From CAZLBC01 sp964557575 (GTDB lineage Bacteria > Planctomycetota > Phycisphaerae > SM23-33): DNA of 64,000 nucleotides. The position numbers and the translations under genes are program-made. Every line of letters starts with the position of its first letter. The first letter of the stretch is position 1. Below the pieces are notes generated by a model. The model saw nothing but the letters and a program-made list of their open reading frames with translations, did not search any database and was not told where the DNA came from. Of the stretch, positions 53,750 through 62,237 are shown in pieces. The stretch lies in NCBI GenBank assembly GCA_964557575.1, contig CAZLBC010000002.1, positions 124,001-188,000 on the forward strand, given 5' to 3'.

Positions 53750-53815
53750 CCCGTTCCGTCGCAACGGCACGAATAACCGCAGCACGACAGATACGGGAAG
53801 GGTGCCATGAACACG
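53750..53815 (+). repeat. Duplicated leader, left copy
   Basis: This stretch resembles the leader of the Gfo/Idh gene at 55320-55388: both contain the same 20 bases GGAAGGGTGCCATGAACACG with a ribosome site and start codon, and similar sequence for about 50 bases before it. The reading frame after this copy stops after seven codons. Confidence 0.65.
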
Positions 53816-54467
53816 TTCACTCCGCCCTGAACGCCGACACCCCCTTCGTAGTCATACGCCTGGACCGGGACCGGTCGCTTCGTTTTATCAGGATCCGCAA
53901 CCGGCGCAACTCCTTCCAGGAACGGGCGGCGGGCTCTGCACGAAGGGATTCGGCATGGGCGGCGAATCGTGGCTGCTCGATATCACCCGCGGCCGTTTCA
54001 GGTTCGCGCGCAGGGACGCGGCACCGCCCCACAAGTATGTCGCCGCCTATTCCCCGAAAAAGGTGATCCGCGGCCGGTGGTACCACGTCGCGGCCGTCGA
54101 CAGCGGGACGGGCCTCGCGGTGTACGTCAACGGTGCGAAGGGCACCGAGGCGCCGTACCCGGCGAAGGCGTCGCTCGTCAACGACCACGCGGTGGCGTTC
54201 GGGTGCCGGCAGTCGAAAAACGGCTCGTACGACTGCGGCGTCGCCGGCGCGATCGACGAGGCCGCCGTCTGGCGCCGGGCGTTGACCGCCGACGAGGTTG
54301 CCGGGCTCTACGCGCGCCATGCCGCCGCGGCCGCGCGTACCCCGGCGGTCCCCGCACGGCATTCCGGCGGCGGGAAGATCAAGCCGCCCGGCGGGACAGG
54401 TAACCAACGCCCCGCGGCGGCCCGTGACAAGAAAACCCGGAAACATTCGAAAAGGAAACACAAATAA
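53806..54467 (+). pseudogene. Broken F5/8-type and LamG-domain gene
   Basis: From the ATG at 53806 the frame ends after MNTFTPP. In another frame, 53829-53930 encodes the end of a discoidin-like domain (ADTPFVVIRLDRD; LRFIRIRNRRNSFQERAAG). After a further shift, 53935-54467 encodes a LamG domain end (TKGFGMGGESWLLDITRG; RWYHVAAVDSGTGLAVYVNG; GAIDEAAVWRRALTADEVAG) followed by a Lys-rich tail. The LamG part alone, from 53955, remains open for 170 residues and might still be translated. The fragments appear joined after internal deletions. Confidence 0.7.
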
Positions 54468-54498
54468 TCGCGTGCAACCGGCTCGGGCCCGCTCAAAA

Positions 54499-54517
54499 TG
54501 GTTGCATTATGCAACCA
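54499..54517 (+). promoter_or_regulatory. Operator-like palindrome of the plus-strand VapBC
   Basis: TGGTTGCATTATGCAACCA has perfect 8-bp arms around TTA. It contains a -35-like TTGCAT (54502-54507), which is 17 bp from a -10-like TATACT (54525-54530). Placement over the -35 box suits repression by the antitoxin whose gene starts at 54574. Confidence 0.7.
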
Positions 54518-54573
54518 CAAATGATATACTGATATCCTGCCGGTCGTCGTAACGCCGGAGAGGAGAACGCGCG

Positions 54574-54816
54574 ATGTCCATACTTCACATCAGGAATGTT
54601 CCCGGCGGATTGCACCGCCGTATCAGGAAACTGGCCGAGACCGAGCGGTGCTCACTGAGCGCCGAGGTCGTCAGGTTGTTGAAAGACGCGGTCACGGACC
54701 GCGAAATGCGGTTGAACCAGGCAACGGTGCTGGACGAAATACGGCGCAAGCGATTCACGCCTTCTGATGCGGCGCCCGGCAGCCTCGAACTTCTCAGGGA
54801 AGACCGGGGGCGATGA
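54574..54816 (+). CDS. Ribbon-helix-helix antitoxin, VapB/FitA-like
   Basis: 80 residues with GGAGAGGAG upstream. SILHIRNVPGGLHRRIRKLA and CSLSAEVVRLLKDAVTD give the ribbon-helix-helix domain typical of FitA-type antitoxins. It overlaps the PIN gene by four bases and lies behind a palindrome-bearing promoter. Confidence 0.88.
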   Translation: MSILHIRNVPGGLHRRIRKLAETERCSLSAEVVRLLKDAVTDREMRLNQATVLDEIRRKRFTPSDAAPGSLELLREDRGR

Positions 54817-55280
54817 TGGACGTACCGATTCACTGCGTGGTCGACGCCAGCGTTGCCATAAAGCTGTTCGTGGACGAAGAATACTCCGTCCGGTGCCACG
54901 CCCTGTTTGCCCACCTCGGGGCAAATCCCGACACCCGGTTTTTCGTCCCCCCGCTGTTCTATCCGGAGTGCGCCAATATCCTGTGGAAATACGCACGGCG
55001 GAATGAGTGCACGAAATCGTACGCCGAGGAGAGCCTCGCCCGGCTGACGGCGCTCGCGATCAACCGGCTGGACACGGCTGTCCTGACGGCGGATGCTCTC
55101 ACGATTGCCCTGGCGAACGATATCTCGGTCTACGACGCCTGTTACGTCGCCGCCGCCCGACAATGCCGCGCGCCGTTGTTGACCGCTGATGAGAGGTTGG
55201 CCGGCACGATTGCCGGTACGGAGGCGGCGGTACTTGTCATCGGCGCGGTTGACATTCCACCCTGTGCGGTGGAAGAATGA
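54813..55280 (+). CDS. VapC-like PIN toxin
   Basis: 155 residues; two adjacent ATGs (54813, 54816) are possible starts, the first giving the ATGA overlap. CVVDASVAIKLFVDEEYS supplies the first Asp, PPLFYPECANILWKYARRN the Glu, and SVYDACYVAAARQCRAPLLT with ADERL the remaining acidic ligands of a PIN nuclease. Presumed RNase toxin of the pair. Confidence 0.9.
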   Translation: MMDVPIHCVVDASVAIKLFVDEEYSVRCHALFAHLGANPDTRFFVPPLFYPECANILWKYARRNECTKSYAEESLARLTALAINRLDTAVLTADALTIALANDISVYDACYVAAARQCRAPLLTADERLAGTIAGTEAAVLVIGAVDIPPCAVEE

Positions 55281-55319
55281 ACATACGGAGCGGCAGCGGG
55301 AAACACCGCGGCCGAACGC

Positions 55320-55388
55320 CGCCCCTCCCGTCGACACGGCAGAGAGCCGCAGCAATCCGAAATAAAGGAAGGGTGCCATGAACACGAT
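55320..55388 (+). repeat. Duplicated leader, right copy
   Basis: Leader and start of the Gfo/Idh gene, homologous to 53750-53815 (20 identical bases across the start codon). The two copies flank the broken LamG gene and the plus-strand VapBC pair. Confidence 0.65.
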
Positions 55389-56418
55389 AACACGACGCGC
55401 TGCATTACAGGGCTCGCTGGCCGGCGGGCTGACCCTGGCACTGCCGTACTCCCGGGCGATCGGCGCGAACAACGACATTCGGGTGGCCGTCGTCGGGCTC
55501 CACAACCAGGGCAGCAATCACGTCAAGTGGTTCCGGAAGATCCCCGGGGTCCGGGTCGTCGCCCTCTGCGACGCCGACCGGGCGGTCCTCGACCGCGAGG
55601 CGGCGAAGTTCGCGGCCCGCAAGGAGACCGTCGCGGCCTACCGCGACTACCGCCGGCTCCTTGAGGACAAGGACATCGACGCGGTCATCACCGCCACGCC
55701 GAATCACTGGCACGCCCTGGTGACCGTCTGGGGCTGCCGGGCGGGAAAAGACGTCTACGTCGAGAAACCGGTCTCTCACACCATCTGGGAGGGACGGCAG
55801 ATGGTGAAGGCCGCCCGCGCCCACGGCCGGATCGTCCAGAGCGGCACGCAGCGGCGCTCCGATACCGGCCTGAAGGAGGCGATCGCCTGGCTCCGCGAGG
55901 GGCACCTCGGGAAGATCACCCTGGTCCGCGGCACCCGGGCCGGTTTCGTGGTCCACTGCGAGGGCGGCCACTTCGTCGGCGGGTGGGCGTACGACACGGA
56001 CGGCAAGAAGGTCAAGCAGTTCAAGTGCACCGGCGGCAGGGGGCACCACGCGAATTTCATCGAGGCCGTCCGGAGCCGTAAGTCCGCGGACCTCAACGCG
56101 GAGGTTTTGGAGGGCCACCTCTCCAGCGCCCTGTGCCACATGGGCAACATCTCCCACCGGCTGGGCAGGGATGCGCCCCCGGACGCGGTGCGGGAAAGCC
56201 TCGCCGGCAGCGCCGGGATGCGCGAGGCGTTCGGCCGCATGCACGAACACCTCCTGGCCAACGGGGTCGACCTCGAGGCGACGCCGTACACGCTCGGCCC
56301 GGCCCTGGCACTGGACCCCGCCACGGAAGCGTTCACGGGCCCTCTCGCCGAGCAGGCCAACCGCCTTTGCACCCGCGCGTACCGGGCCCCCTTCGTCGTC
56401 CCGGAAATCGCCGGCTGA
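55378..56418 (+). CDS. Gfo/Idh/MocA oxidoreductase, internally deleted
   Basis: 346 residues, shorter than the usual 430-450. The N-terminus MNTITRRAALQGSLAGG is a Tat signal. VAVVGLHNQGSNHVKWF is the NAD(P)-binding loop, and VITATPNHWHALVT and GKDVYVEKPVSHTIWEG are family signatures. After GKITLVRGTRAG the sequence jumps to FVVHCEGGHFVGG; in relatives about 100 residues, including the GxHQxD catalytic region, lie between. The C-terminal HHANFIEAVRSRKSADLNAE and GHLSSALCHMGNISHRLG are intact. The frame is preserved, so a protein may be made, but activity is doubtful. Confidence 0.85.
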   Translation: MNTITRRAALQGSLAGGLTLALPYSRAIGANNDIRVAVVGLHNQGSNHVKWFRKIPGVRVVALCDADRAVLDREAAKFAARKETVAAYRDYRRLLEDKDIDAVITATPNHWHALVTVWGCRAGKDVYVEKPVSHTIWEGRQMVKAARAHGRIVQSGTQRRSDTGLKEAIAWLREGHLGKITLVRGTRAGFVVHCEGGHFVGGWAYDTDGKKVKQFKCTGGRGHHANFIEAVRSRKSADLNAEVLEGHLSSALCHMGNISHRLGRDAPPDAVRESLAGSAGMREAFGRMHEHLLANGVDLEATPYTLGPALALDPATEAFTGPLAEQANRLCTRAYRAPFVVPEIAG

Positions 56419-56451
56419 CGGCGGGCGCGGCCGGGCCTTCGTTCACCGCGC

Positions 56452-58293
56452 TTATAACTCGGTCTCGAAATCATGCACGCCCAGCAGTGCGGCGAAGGTA
56501 TTGCCGTTGCCCATGTAATCGCAGGTATCCGCGCCGCTGCCGCCGTTGATGAACAGGTGGGAGGAAAACACGGCCGCATTGCCGGCCTCGCAGGCGGTAC
56601 CGATCGTGACCTGGTCGTTGCCGCTGCCGGTCGCGATCCGCGCAGTCAGCCCGAACGTGGTGGTCGGGCCGGCGGGCGCGCCGCCGGTCTCGATCCAGAG
56701 CTGGTCGTCTCCGCCCGACGTCCTGAAGAAGGATTTTCCGCCGAGTGCGCTGTCCGCGATGCTTATCGCGTCAACATCGTTTCCCGTTTTCACCCCGACG
56801 GTGCCGAGATAGGTGCAGCCGGTGGCGGTAAACAGGTTGGTCCCGGCTTTTCCCCGGTAGTAGACGTTGCCGTGGAAGTTCGCTTCGTCCGCGTAACACT
56901 GGGACCCGTCGTATCCCGACGCGAACGCCAGATGGCCGTCGACGGTCGCGCCGCCGTACATGACGAGACAGTTGTATCCGTTGCCCCCGTTATACTTCAC
57001 GCTGCCGTTTACCGAACCGCCGATACACGCGACGATGTCGTCGCCGCCGCCGTACACGACGTTGAGATTACCCATGATCGGGGTCGTGTCGAGCGTGAGC
57101 GAGTTGTTGCCGTTCCCTCCCATCCTGATCACGACACTGCCGCCGATCGCCGAGCCGTCAAACGTGGTCGCGGTGTTGCCGGCGAGCCCCGCCAGGAAGA
57201 AGTGTCCCAGGATTCCCGTGCCGGCCTTGATATCGGTCGTGCAGTTGCCGCCCCAGTTCTTGACGACGACACTGCCGTTGACGGCGGTATCGTCAAGCAG
57301 AATCTGGTGATTCCCGGTGCCGTTCCTGATCCCTATCGTGCCGTCGATGACCGAACAGTTCTCGACGGTGATTGTATGGTCCCCGCTGCCGTTGACGACC
57401 GCCAGGTTCCCGAGGCATCCGCCGTCGTTGATGTGCAGGGTATGATCGCCGTCGCCGTTCACCACCTTCACGTGGTTGCCCACGAAGCCGCTGTTCAAAA
57501 ACCTGACGACCTGGTCGCCGTCGCCGTTTTTCACCAGGAGATTTCCCATGACTGCGGCGTTGTTGAGTTGCAGCAGGTTGGTCCCCCCGCCCGCGTATAC
57601 GGCCGCGCTGCCGCCGATGGTGGCGTCGGTGAGGAGGAAATAATCCATGGCGCTGCCCGAGAGCACCTTCACGTTGCCGCCGATCTGCGCCCCGCTCAGT
57701 AAAATCATGCTCGTCCCGTTTGTCGATACGGCCTTCAGGTGCCCGGCGATTTCCGCCATCGATGACATATGCAGGTACAGCGTGCCGCTCGCGGCGTGGA
57801 TCGCGGCTGAACCGGCGACGGTGGCGCTGTTGATCAGGCTTATGGTGCACCCGTTGAGGCCCCCGTCTATCACCAGATGGCCCGGCAGGGCGGCACCGTC
57901 GACCTCGACAAAATCAGCCCCGTCGTCGAAATCCATCACGACCGTGCCGGTCACGCCGGAAAAGACGGCCGGCCCGGCGGCGCCGTTGATCGTGGTCGCG
58001 CCGTATGTCGCCCCGATACGGAACTGCCCGCTCCCGAGGCCGCCCTGGTCGATCGTGATCGCGTTGGCGGCGGCGTCCCCCGTGATAACGAGGTTGCCGG
58101 CGCCGCTGACGGCCGCCGTCACGTCGCCGCTGAGAAACAGTCGTTGCTCCAGCGGCTCGAAAAGCGGTTCGGCGGGGGAGGGGGCGATCCTTTTTCCCGC
58201 CCGGTATCGCCCTGAGACGAGATGGAACAGTCGTTTCGCCGCTGCCGTCGGGGAGATCCGTTTTACACACTCATACTGATTCGGGGTACGCAT
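56452..58293 (-). CDS. LEPR-XLL repeat protein
   Basis: 613 residues; ATG at 58293 with GAAAGGATAG upstream. Residues about 44-54 (LFEPLEQRLFLSG) are the LEPR-XLL motif after a basic leader. The rest consists of short repeats of about 20 residues with Gly-Asn-Asp turns such as KNGDGDQVVRFLNSGFVGNH, VVNGDGDHTLHINDGGCLGN and VVNGSGDHTITVENCSVIDG, which suggest a parallel beta-helix or roll. Two GSGNDQVTIG-type elements near the end resemble calcium-binding repeats. Probably cell-surface or secreted. Convergent with the Gfo/Idh gene (33 bp). Confidence 0.85.
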   Translation of the reverse strand: MRTPNQYECVKRISPTAAAKRLFHLVSGRYRAGKRIAPSPAEPLFEPLEQRLFLSGDVTAAVSGAGNLVITGDAAANAITIDQGGLGSGQFRIGATYGATTINGAAGPAVFSGVTGTVVMDFDDGADFVEVDGAALPGHLVIDGGLNGCTISLINSATVAGSAAIHAASGTLYLHMSSMAEIAGHLKAVSTNGTSMILLSGAQIGGNVKVLSGSAMDYFLLTDATIGGSAAVYAGGGTNLLQLNNAAVMGNLLVKNGDGDQVVRFLNSGFVGNHVKVVNGDGDHTLHINDGGCLGNLAVVNGSGDHTITVENCSVIDGTIGIRNGTGNHQILLDDTAVNGSVVVKNWGGNCTTDIKAGTGILGHFFLAGLAGNTATTFDGSAIGGSVVIRMGGNGNNSLTLDTTPIMGNLNVVYGGGDDIVACIGGSVNGSVKYNGGNGYNCLVMYGGATVDGHLAFASGYDGSQCYADEANFHGNVYYRGKAGTNLFTATGCTYLGTVGVKTGNDVDAISIADSALGGKSFFRTSGGDDQLWIETGGAPAGPTTTFGLTARIATGSGNDQVTIGTACEAGNAAVFSSHLFINGGSGADTCDYMGNGNTFAALLGVHDFETEL

Positions 58294-58646
58294 TACACTA
58301 TCCTTTCAAACGATGACCTTCTTTGTGTTGAGATGTGCAAACGAAATGCCAAAAATCGGCGCGACGCCGCGCGGAACATGGCCGGCCGGCTTCATTTTCT
58401 TTTTTCACGGGAGGTTACGCGGATTCCGATGAGGGAGCGGTCCCGCGATTCACCCGTCGTCTCGCCCGCGCATGCCGGTCTTTCCGGGCAATAGTACCCG
58501 GCCGGGTGGTGTCATCGTTGCCCATACCCCGCCGGGGTCCGCCGTCGGCGGCGTCCCGCTTGACGCGTCGTGCCGGCGACCGGTACCATACGTTGATCCT
58601 TCACCCGAACACGCCGTTCTTCCGGAGCCGACAGGCAGGAGAGACC
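58294..58646. promoter_or_regulatory. Divergent intergenic region
   Basis: About 350 bp between the divergent LEPR-XLL and GH10 genes, expected to hold both promoters. The part near 58300-58380 is AT-richer. Short open frames here have no ribosome sites, and I see no RNA gene or clear operator. Confidence 0.45.
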
Positions 58647-60221
58647 ATGATGAAAACGACCGTATCGACACTGGCGGCAGCGGCGGCACTGGCCGGGGCC
58701 GCGCTGCGGGGGGCGGAACCCGGCAACGTCATGAGCGCGGCCTACCGGCAGCACTGGAGCCCGGCGGTCCAGGAGCGGATCGACCGGGATATCGACCGCC
58801 ATCGCAAGGCGGACGCGGTGCTGCGCCTCGAGGGCGTCCCGGCCGGCACCGACGTCGAGATCGAGCAGTTCACCCACGACTTTTATTTCGGGGCCAACAT
58901 CTTCAACTTCGACCAGCTCGGCAGCGACGCCCGCAACCGCCGTTACAAGGAGCTCTTCGGGACGCTGTTCAACTCGGCGACCATCGCCTTCTACTGGAAG
59001 ACCTTCGAGCCGGTGCCGGGGAAGCCGCGCTTCGCGGGCGGGCGGCGCGACACGGCCGCCTACTGGAACGCGGTGAAGGAGCCGAAAAAGCAGCCCCACT
59101 GGCGCCGCCCGGCGTCGGATCCCGTGGTCGCGTTCTGCGAGCGGAAGGGCATCAGGCTGCACGGCCACCCGATCGCCTGGGGCAACCGCCGGTGGCATCA
59201 CCCCGGCTGGCTGTTCGAGAAGTACTGTCCGGCCGACGAGAAGAAGAAACTCCTGCAGCACGGCAGGAAGGGGCTCCGGAAACTCGCCCCCGCTGCAATC
59301 GCGGCCCTGGCGCCGGTGTACGTCGGGCAACTGCGGCGGCTCTGCGACAAGCGGATCACCGAGCTGGCCGAACACTACCGGGGCAGGCTGCACAGTTGGG
59401 ACGTCGTCAACGAGAGCGCCACCGACTTCGGCCTCGGCCGGATGATCCCCGGCAGCCCCGTCTGCAGCAGCCACTACGGGCTGATGCCGGGCGATTACGC
59501 CTTCCGGACCTTCCGGATGGCCGACCGGCTCTTTCCGAATGATGTCGTTTTGAACATCAACGATTACGTCGGCGACGAGCGGTACCTCGGGCAGATACGG
59601 GACTTGGTCGGCCGCGGCTGCCGCATCGACGTCGTCGGCTCGCAGATGCACCTGTTCAAGCCGCAGCAGTGCCTGGACATCGCGGCGGGCAAGCCCATCC
59701 AGACCCCCGGGCAGGTCCGGAAAAAGATGGCGCTGCTCGGCCGGGCCGGGCTGCCGATCCACCTCAGCGAGATCACCATCACCGCGCCCGGCGACGATGC
59801 GCGGGGCCGGCGGATCCAGGCGGTGATCGCCCGCAACCTGTACCGGCTGTGGTTCAGCATCGAGCCGATGATGGGCATCACCTGGTGGAACGTCGTCGAC
59901 GACTGCGGGGCGCCCGGCGAGCCGACCATCTCGGGGCTTTTCACCCGCGACATGCAGCCGAAGCCCTCCTGCCACGCCCTCGATGCGCTGATCAACGGCG
60001 CGTGGAAGACCCGCGCGACCGTCCGGGTCGGCGCGGACGGCGCGGCGCGGTTCCGGGGTTTCAAGGGGCGGTACCGGGCGACCTTCACCGACGCGTCGGG
60101 CGCGAAAAAGCAAGTGACCTTCCACCTCGCGAAGGACGGGAACGGCATCGAGCAGGCGGGCTCGGTTACCACGCCGCCCCCTCATTCCGCCGCGCAGATG
60201 ACGCGGAAGCCGACGTCGTAG
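58647..60221 (+). CDS. Glycoside hydrolase family 10 protein
   Basis: 524 residues from the ATG at 58647 with AGGAG upstream; signal peptide TTVSTLAAAAALAGAALRG. The first 120 residues form the N-terminal beta domain usual in planctomycete GH10s (RKADAVLRLEGVPAG; THDFYFGANIFNFDQLG). The barrel has IRLHGHPIAWGN, the acid/base Glu in LHSWDVVNESATD, HLFKPQQC, and the nucleophile Glu in LPIHLSEITI, then GITWWNVVDDCGA. Family members are endo-xylanases; the SEITI motif in place of TELD is a variation. Its last 40 bp overlap the end of the convergent broken SUMF1-like gene. Confidence 0.9.
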   Translation: MMKTTVSTLAAAAALAGAALRGAEPGNVMSAAYRQHWSPAVQERIDRDIDRHRKADAVLRLEGVPAGTDVEIEQFTHDFYFGANIFNFDQLGSDARNRRYKELFGTLFNSATIAFYWKTFEPVPGKPRFAGGRRDTAAYWNAVKEPKKQPHWRRPASDPVVAFCERKGIRLHGHPIAWGNRRWHHPGWLFEKYCPADEKKKLLQHGRKGLRKLAPAAIAALAPVYVGQLRRLCDKRITELAEHYRGRLHSWDVVNESATDFGLGRMIPGSPVCSSHYGLMPGDYAFRTFRMADRLFPNDVVLNINDYVGDERYLGQIRDLVGRGCRIDVVGSQMHLFKPQQCLDIAAGKPIQTPGQVRKKMALLGRAGLPIHLSEITITAPGDDARGRRIQAVIARNLYRLWFSIEPMMGITWWNVVDDCGAPGEPTISGLFTRDMQPKPSCHALDALINGAWKTRATVRVGADGAARFRGFKGRYRATFTDASGAKKQVTFHLAKDGNGIEQAGSVTTPPPHSAAQMTRKPTS

Positions 60222-61143
60222 ACGCGGCGCCAGGCCGGGTAGGGCTGGCGGAAGGCCGACCGGCAGCGCGCGGGCCGGTCTGACCAGGAGCCCCCGCGGA
60301 CCACGCGCATCCCCGACCCGCCCGCATCGTCGCCGCCGCCGGTCTCGCGATACGGGTACGGCCGGTACACCGAACGGGTCCACTCGGCGACGTTGCCGTG
60401 CATGTCGTGCAGCCCCCAGGGATTCGCGCGGTACGTGCCGACCCGGGCGCTGACGCGGCGGCCGTCGTCGAAGCGGGTGTCTGCCGGCCGCCACGGCGGT
60501 ATCACCTGCGTCCGGCCCGCCCACCCGAACGGGTCGACCGTCTGGAACGATTTATCGGCGCAGTTGGCGACGGCCGCAAAGTCGTCGTCCGCGGTGCCGT
60601 ACCAGAGAGGCGCGGCGCCGCCCGCCCGGCAGGCGTATTCCCACTGGGCCTCGGTCGGCAGGTCGAACCGGCGGCCGGTCTTTGCCGACAGCCACCGGCA
60701 GAACGCCCGCGGTCGTCCCCGAACCGCACCGGCTCGACCTCCGCCGCGCCCGCCCCCAGCGGGCCGACCAGGCCGACCGCCCCGCCCGCCAGCAGCAGCC
60801 CGCCCCCGGCGGCGGCGAACCGCCGCAGCGCCGCGACCTGCGGGGCCCAGGGGTTGTCCTTGCCGGTGACCGGCGGCCCCCGGTAGCACCAGACGGCCGC
60901 GAACCGCTCGACGGCCGCCGGTTTTCCGCCGGCGTCGACAAAGCCGCCCCCGGCCGCCGGCAGCAGGATTTCGGCATTCGCCAGGCGCCGCGCCAGTACG
61001 CAGAGGTCCTCCGTCTCGACGGCGGGCAATCCCGCCGGCCCCGGCTCGACCAGGACGGCGATGCGGGGGGCGTCCCCGGCGGCGCCCGGGGCGAACGCCG
61101 CCGCGAAGAGGTACAGCACCGCCGACTGTCCCGCGCGCGTCAT
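60182..61143 (-). pseudogene. ThuA-like/SUMF1-like gene, frameshifted
   Basis: The ATG at 61143 follows AGGGA. The first frame gives a signal peptide (SAVLYLFAAAFAPGAAG) and a ThuA/DUF4159-like domain (FAAVWCYRGPPVTGK; RRFAAAGGGLLLAGGAVG) to VRFGDD at about 60720. The continuation RAFCRWLSAKTGRRFDLPTE, then QWEYACRAGG, NPWGLHDMHGNVAEWTRSVY and RVVRGGSWSDRPARCRSAF is in another frame. One missing G at 60710-60716 would restore DDARAFCRWLS. Even so, the first half of the SUMF1-like domain is absent, so an internal deletion is also likely. A sequencing error could explain only the frameshift. Confidence 0.75.
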
Positions 61144-61306
61144 GGTGGTCCCTTCCGACTGCCGCTATTCCCGCCGTTCCCGCGGCCGCGCCGGCAGGAG
61201 GTGTTGTGCTGAAAGGTCTCGAAAACAGCGGAACAGCGCTCCCGAGAGACTGTTTCCGTGCTGCGCCGGTGCCGTGAATCTTTCGCTTTCGGCAACCGTG
61301 CTGTTT

Positions 61307-61717
61307 TCAGGTGTCTGAACGATTTGCGTAATGCTCTTTTATCCTGTCGACAAACTGCCGAGCCTGGTTTTCCGCCTGTTCACATTGTTCTTTTGTCGGT
61401 TCGTACATGTCCCCGTAATCAGCGTCTTGCCTTAAATCGAACAGGCGATGCAACCACTTTGAAAATGTCTTTTCGATTATTCCTCGCTTCACGTATTCGC
61501 GGTCGAAATACGATATTGCCCCGCTGTGCTTTGAAATGTAAACCTTGTCGCTGACAATCAAGACCTGAACAGCGTAGAACATCGCGTAATAGGCCCGATT
61601 GACTGCTCCCCGGTAATGAGCGGCCTCCTTCAGCAAACCGCACTCCGCCAGCGTTTCTTCAGCTTGCATCAGACGATAATGACAGAGAGTGCGATCCTGG
61701 TTACGGTCGGCGGTCAT
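61307..61717 (-). CDS. HEPN-domain protein (HepT-like)
   Basis: 136 residues of all-helical HEPN type. CHYRLMQAEETLAECGLLKE and YRGAVNRAYYAMFYAVQVLI are the opening helices with the RAYYAMF signature, and LFDLRQDADYGDMYEPTKEQ closes the fold. HEPN proteins paired with MNT enzymes act as RNase toxins or are controlled by AMPylation of a tyrosine; the RxxxY-type DADYGD region here holds a candidate tyrosine. Its ATG overlaps the MNT stop (ATGA). Confidence 0.88.
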   Translation of the reverse strand: MTADRNQDRTLCHYRLMQAEETLAECGLLKEAAHYRGAVNRAYYAMFYAVQVLIVSDKVYISKHSGAISYFDREYVKRGIIEKTFSKWLHRLFDLRQDADYGDMYEPTKEQCEQAENQARQFVDRIKEHYANRSDT

Positions 61718-62028
61718 CCGGCGACACCTTCTTTTTTGATGGCGGTAATGAACGGATTCTCGTCAGCGGTGTCCTGTTGAAAAGCGCTGTGCGGAAACAC
61801 GACGGTTGCTATATGCACGTTATGGGAAAGGCTGACTTCCCATGCCATATCGCTGACGGCGAAGCGATCATCCGCCTGCATTTCCGGGAGGACGACGCAT
61901 ATGTCCAGGTCCGACTCGTCCGTATAGGTGCCGCGGGCGTAAGACCCGAACACCGTGATGACGGCTTCAGGATAGCGTGCTCGCACTTTCTGTGAAAAAT
62001 CGCGTACTGCCTCGTTCTTGATCGACAT
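61714..62028 (-). CDS. MNT-type minimal nucleotidyltransferase (MntA-like)
   Basis: 104 residues. AVITVFGSYARGTYTDESDL with the following DICVV is the GSxxRGxxxxxSDxD signature of polymerase-beta-like nucleotidyltransferases. In MntA/HepT pairs it neutralises the HEPN toxin by adding AMP. The order MNT first, HEPN second with four-base overlap is the usual one. Confidence 0.9.
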   Translation of the reverse strand: MSIKNEAVRDFSQKVRARYPEAVITVFGSYARGTYTDESDLDICVVLPEMQADDRFAVSDMAWEVSLSHNVHIATVVFPHSAFQQDTADENPFITAIKKEGVAG

Positions 62029-62103
62029 CGCCGGTTCGTCCTTGCCTGTGATATGAACGTTCGCGTCTATCTATTATACGCAAATGATCGGGCCATTGAA
62101 AGA

Positions 62104-62220
62104 AGAGCGGTCTCTTGTCCCCCGCCGTATCGTCGGGGTGGGCGAGTATCGTCTTCCGGTCCGCCGCGAACCCCGTGCACTGCTCGCGCCCCTCGACAAG
62201 GCCGCCCCCGGCCGCCGGCG
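62104..62220. pseudogene. Chimeric scar of ATPase tail and ThuA-like fragment
   Basis: 62104-62193 matches 62261-62350, the 3' end of the DUF4143 ATPase gene, with about five differences in 90 bases. It is directly followed at 62194-62220 by a 27-base stretch matching 60935-60961 in the ThuA-like gene with one mismatch. Neither piece has a start or full domain. Confidence 0.7.
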
Positions 62221-62237
62221 TGCGGCCTTCGTTCGCT

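Noticed and set aside
30040..62028. Integron cassette array as an explanation for the toxin-antitoxin pairs
   Set aside because: No integrase gene and no attC-like palindromes between pairs; the gaps hold large host genes.
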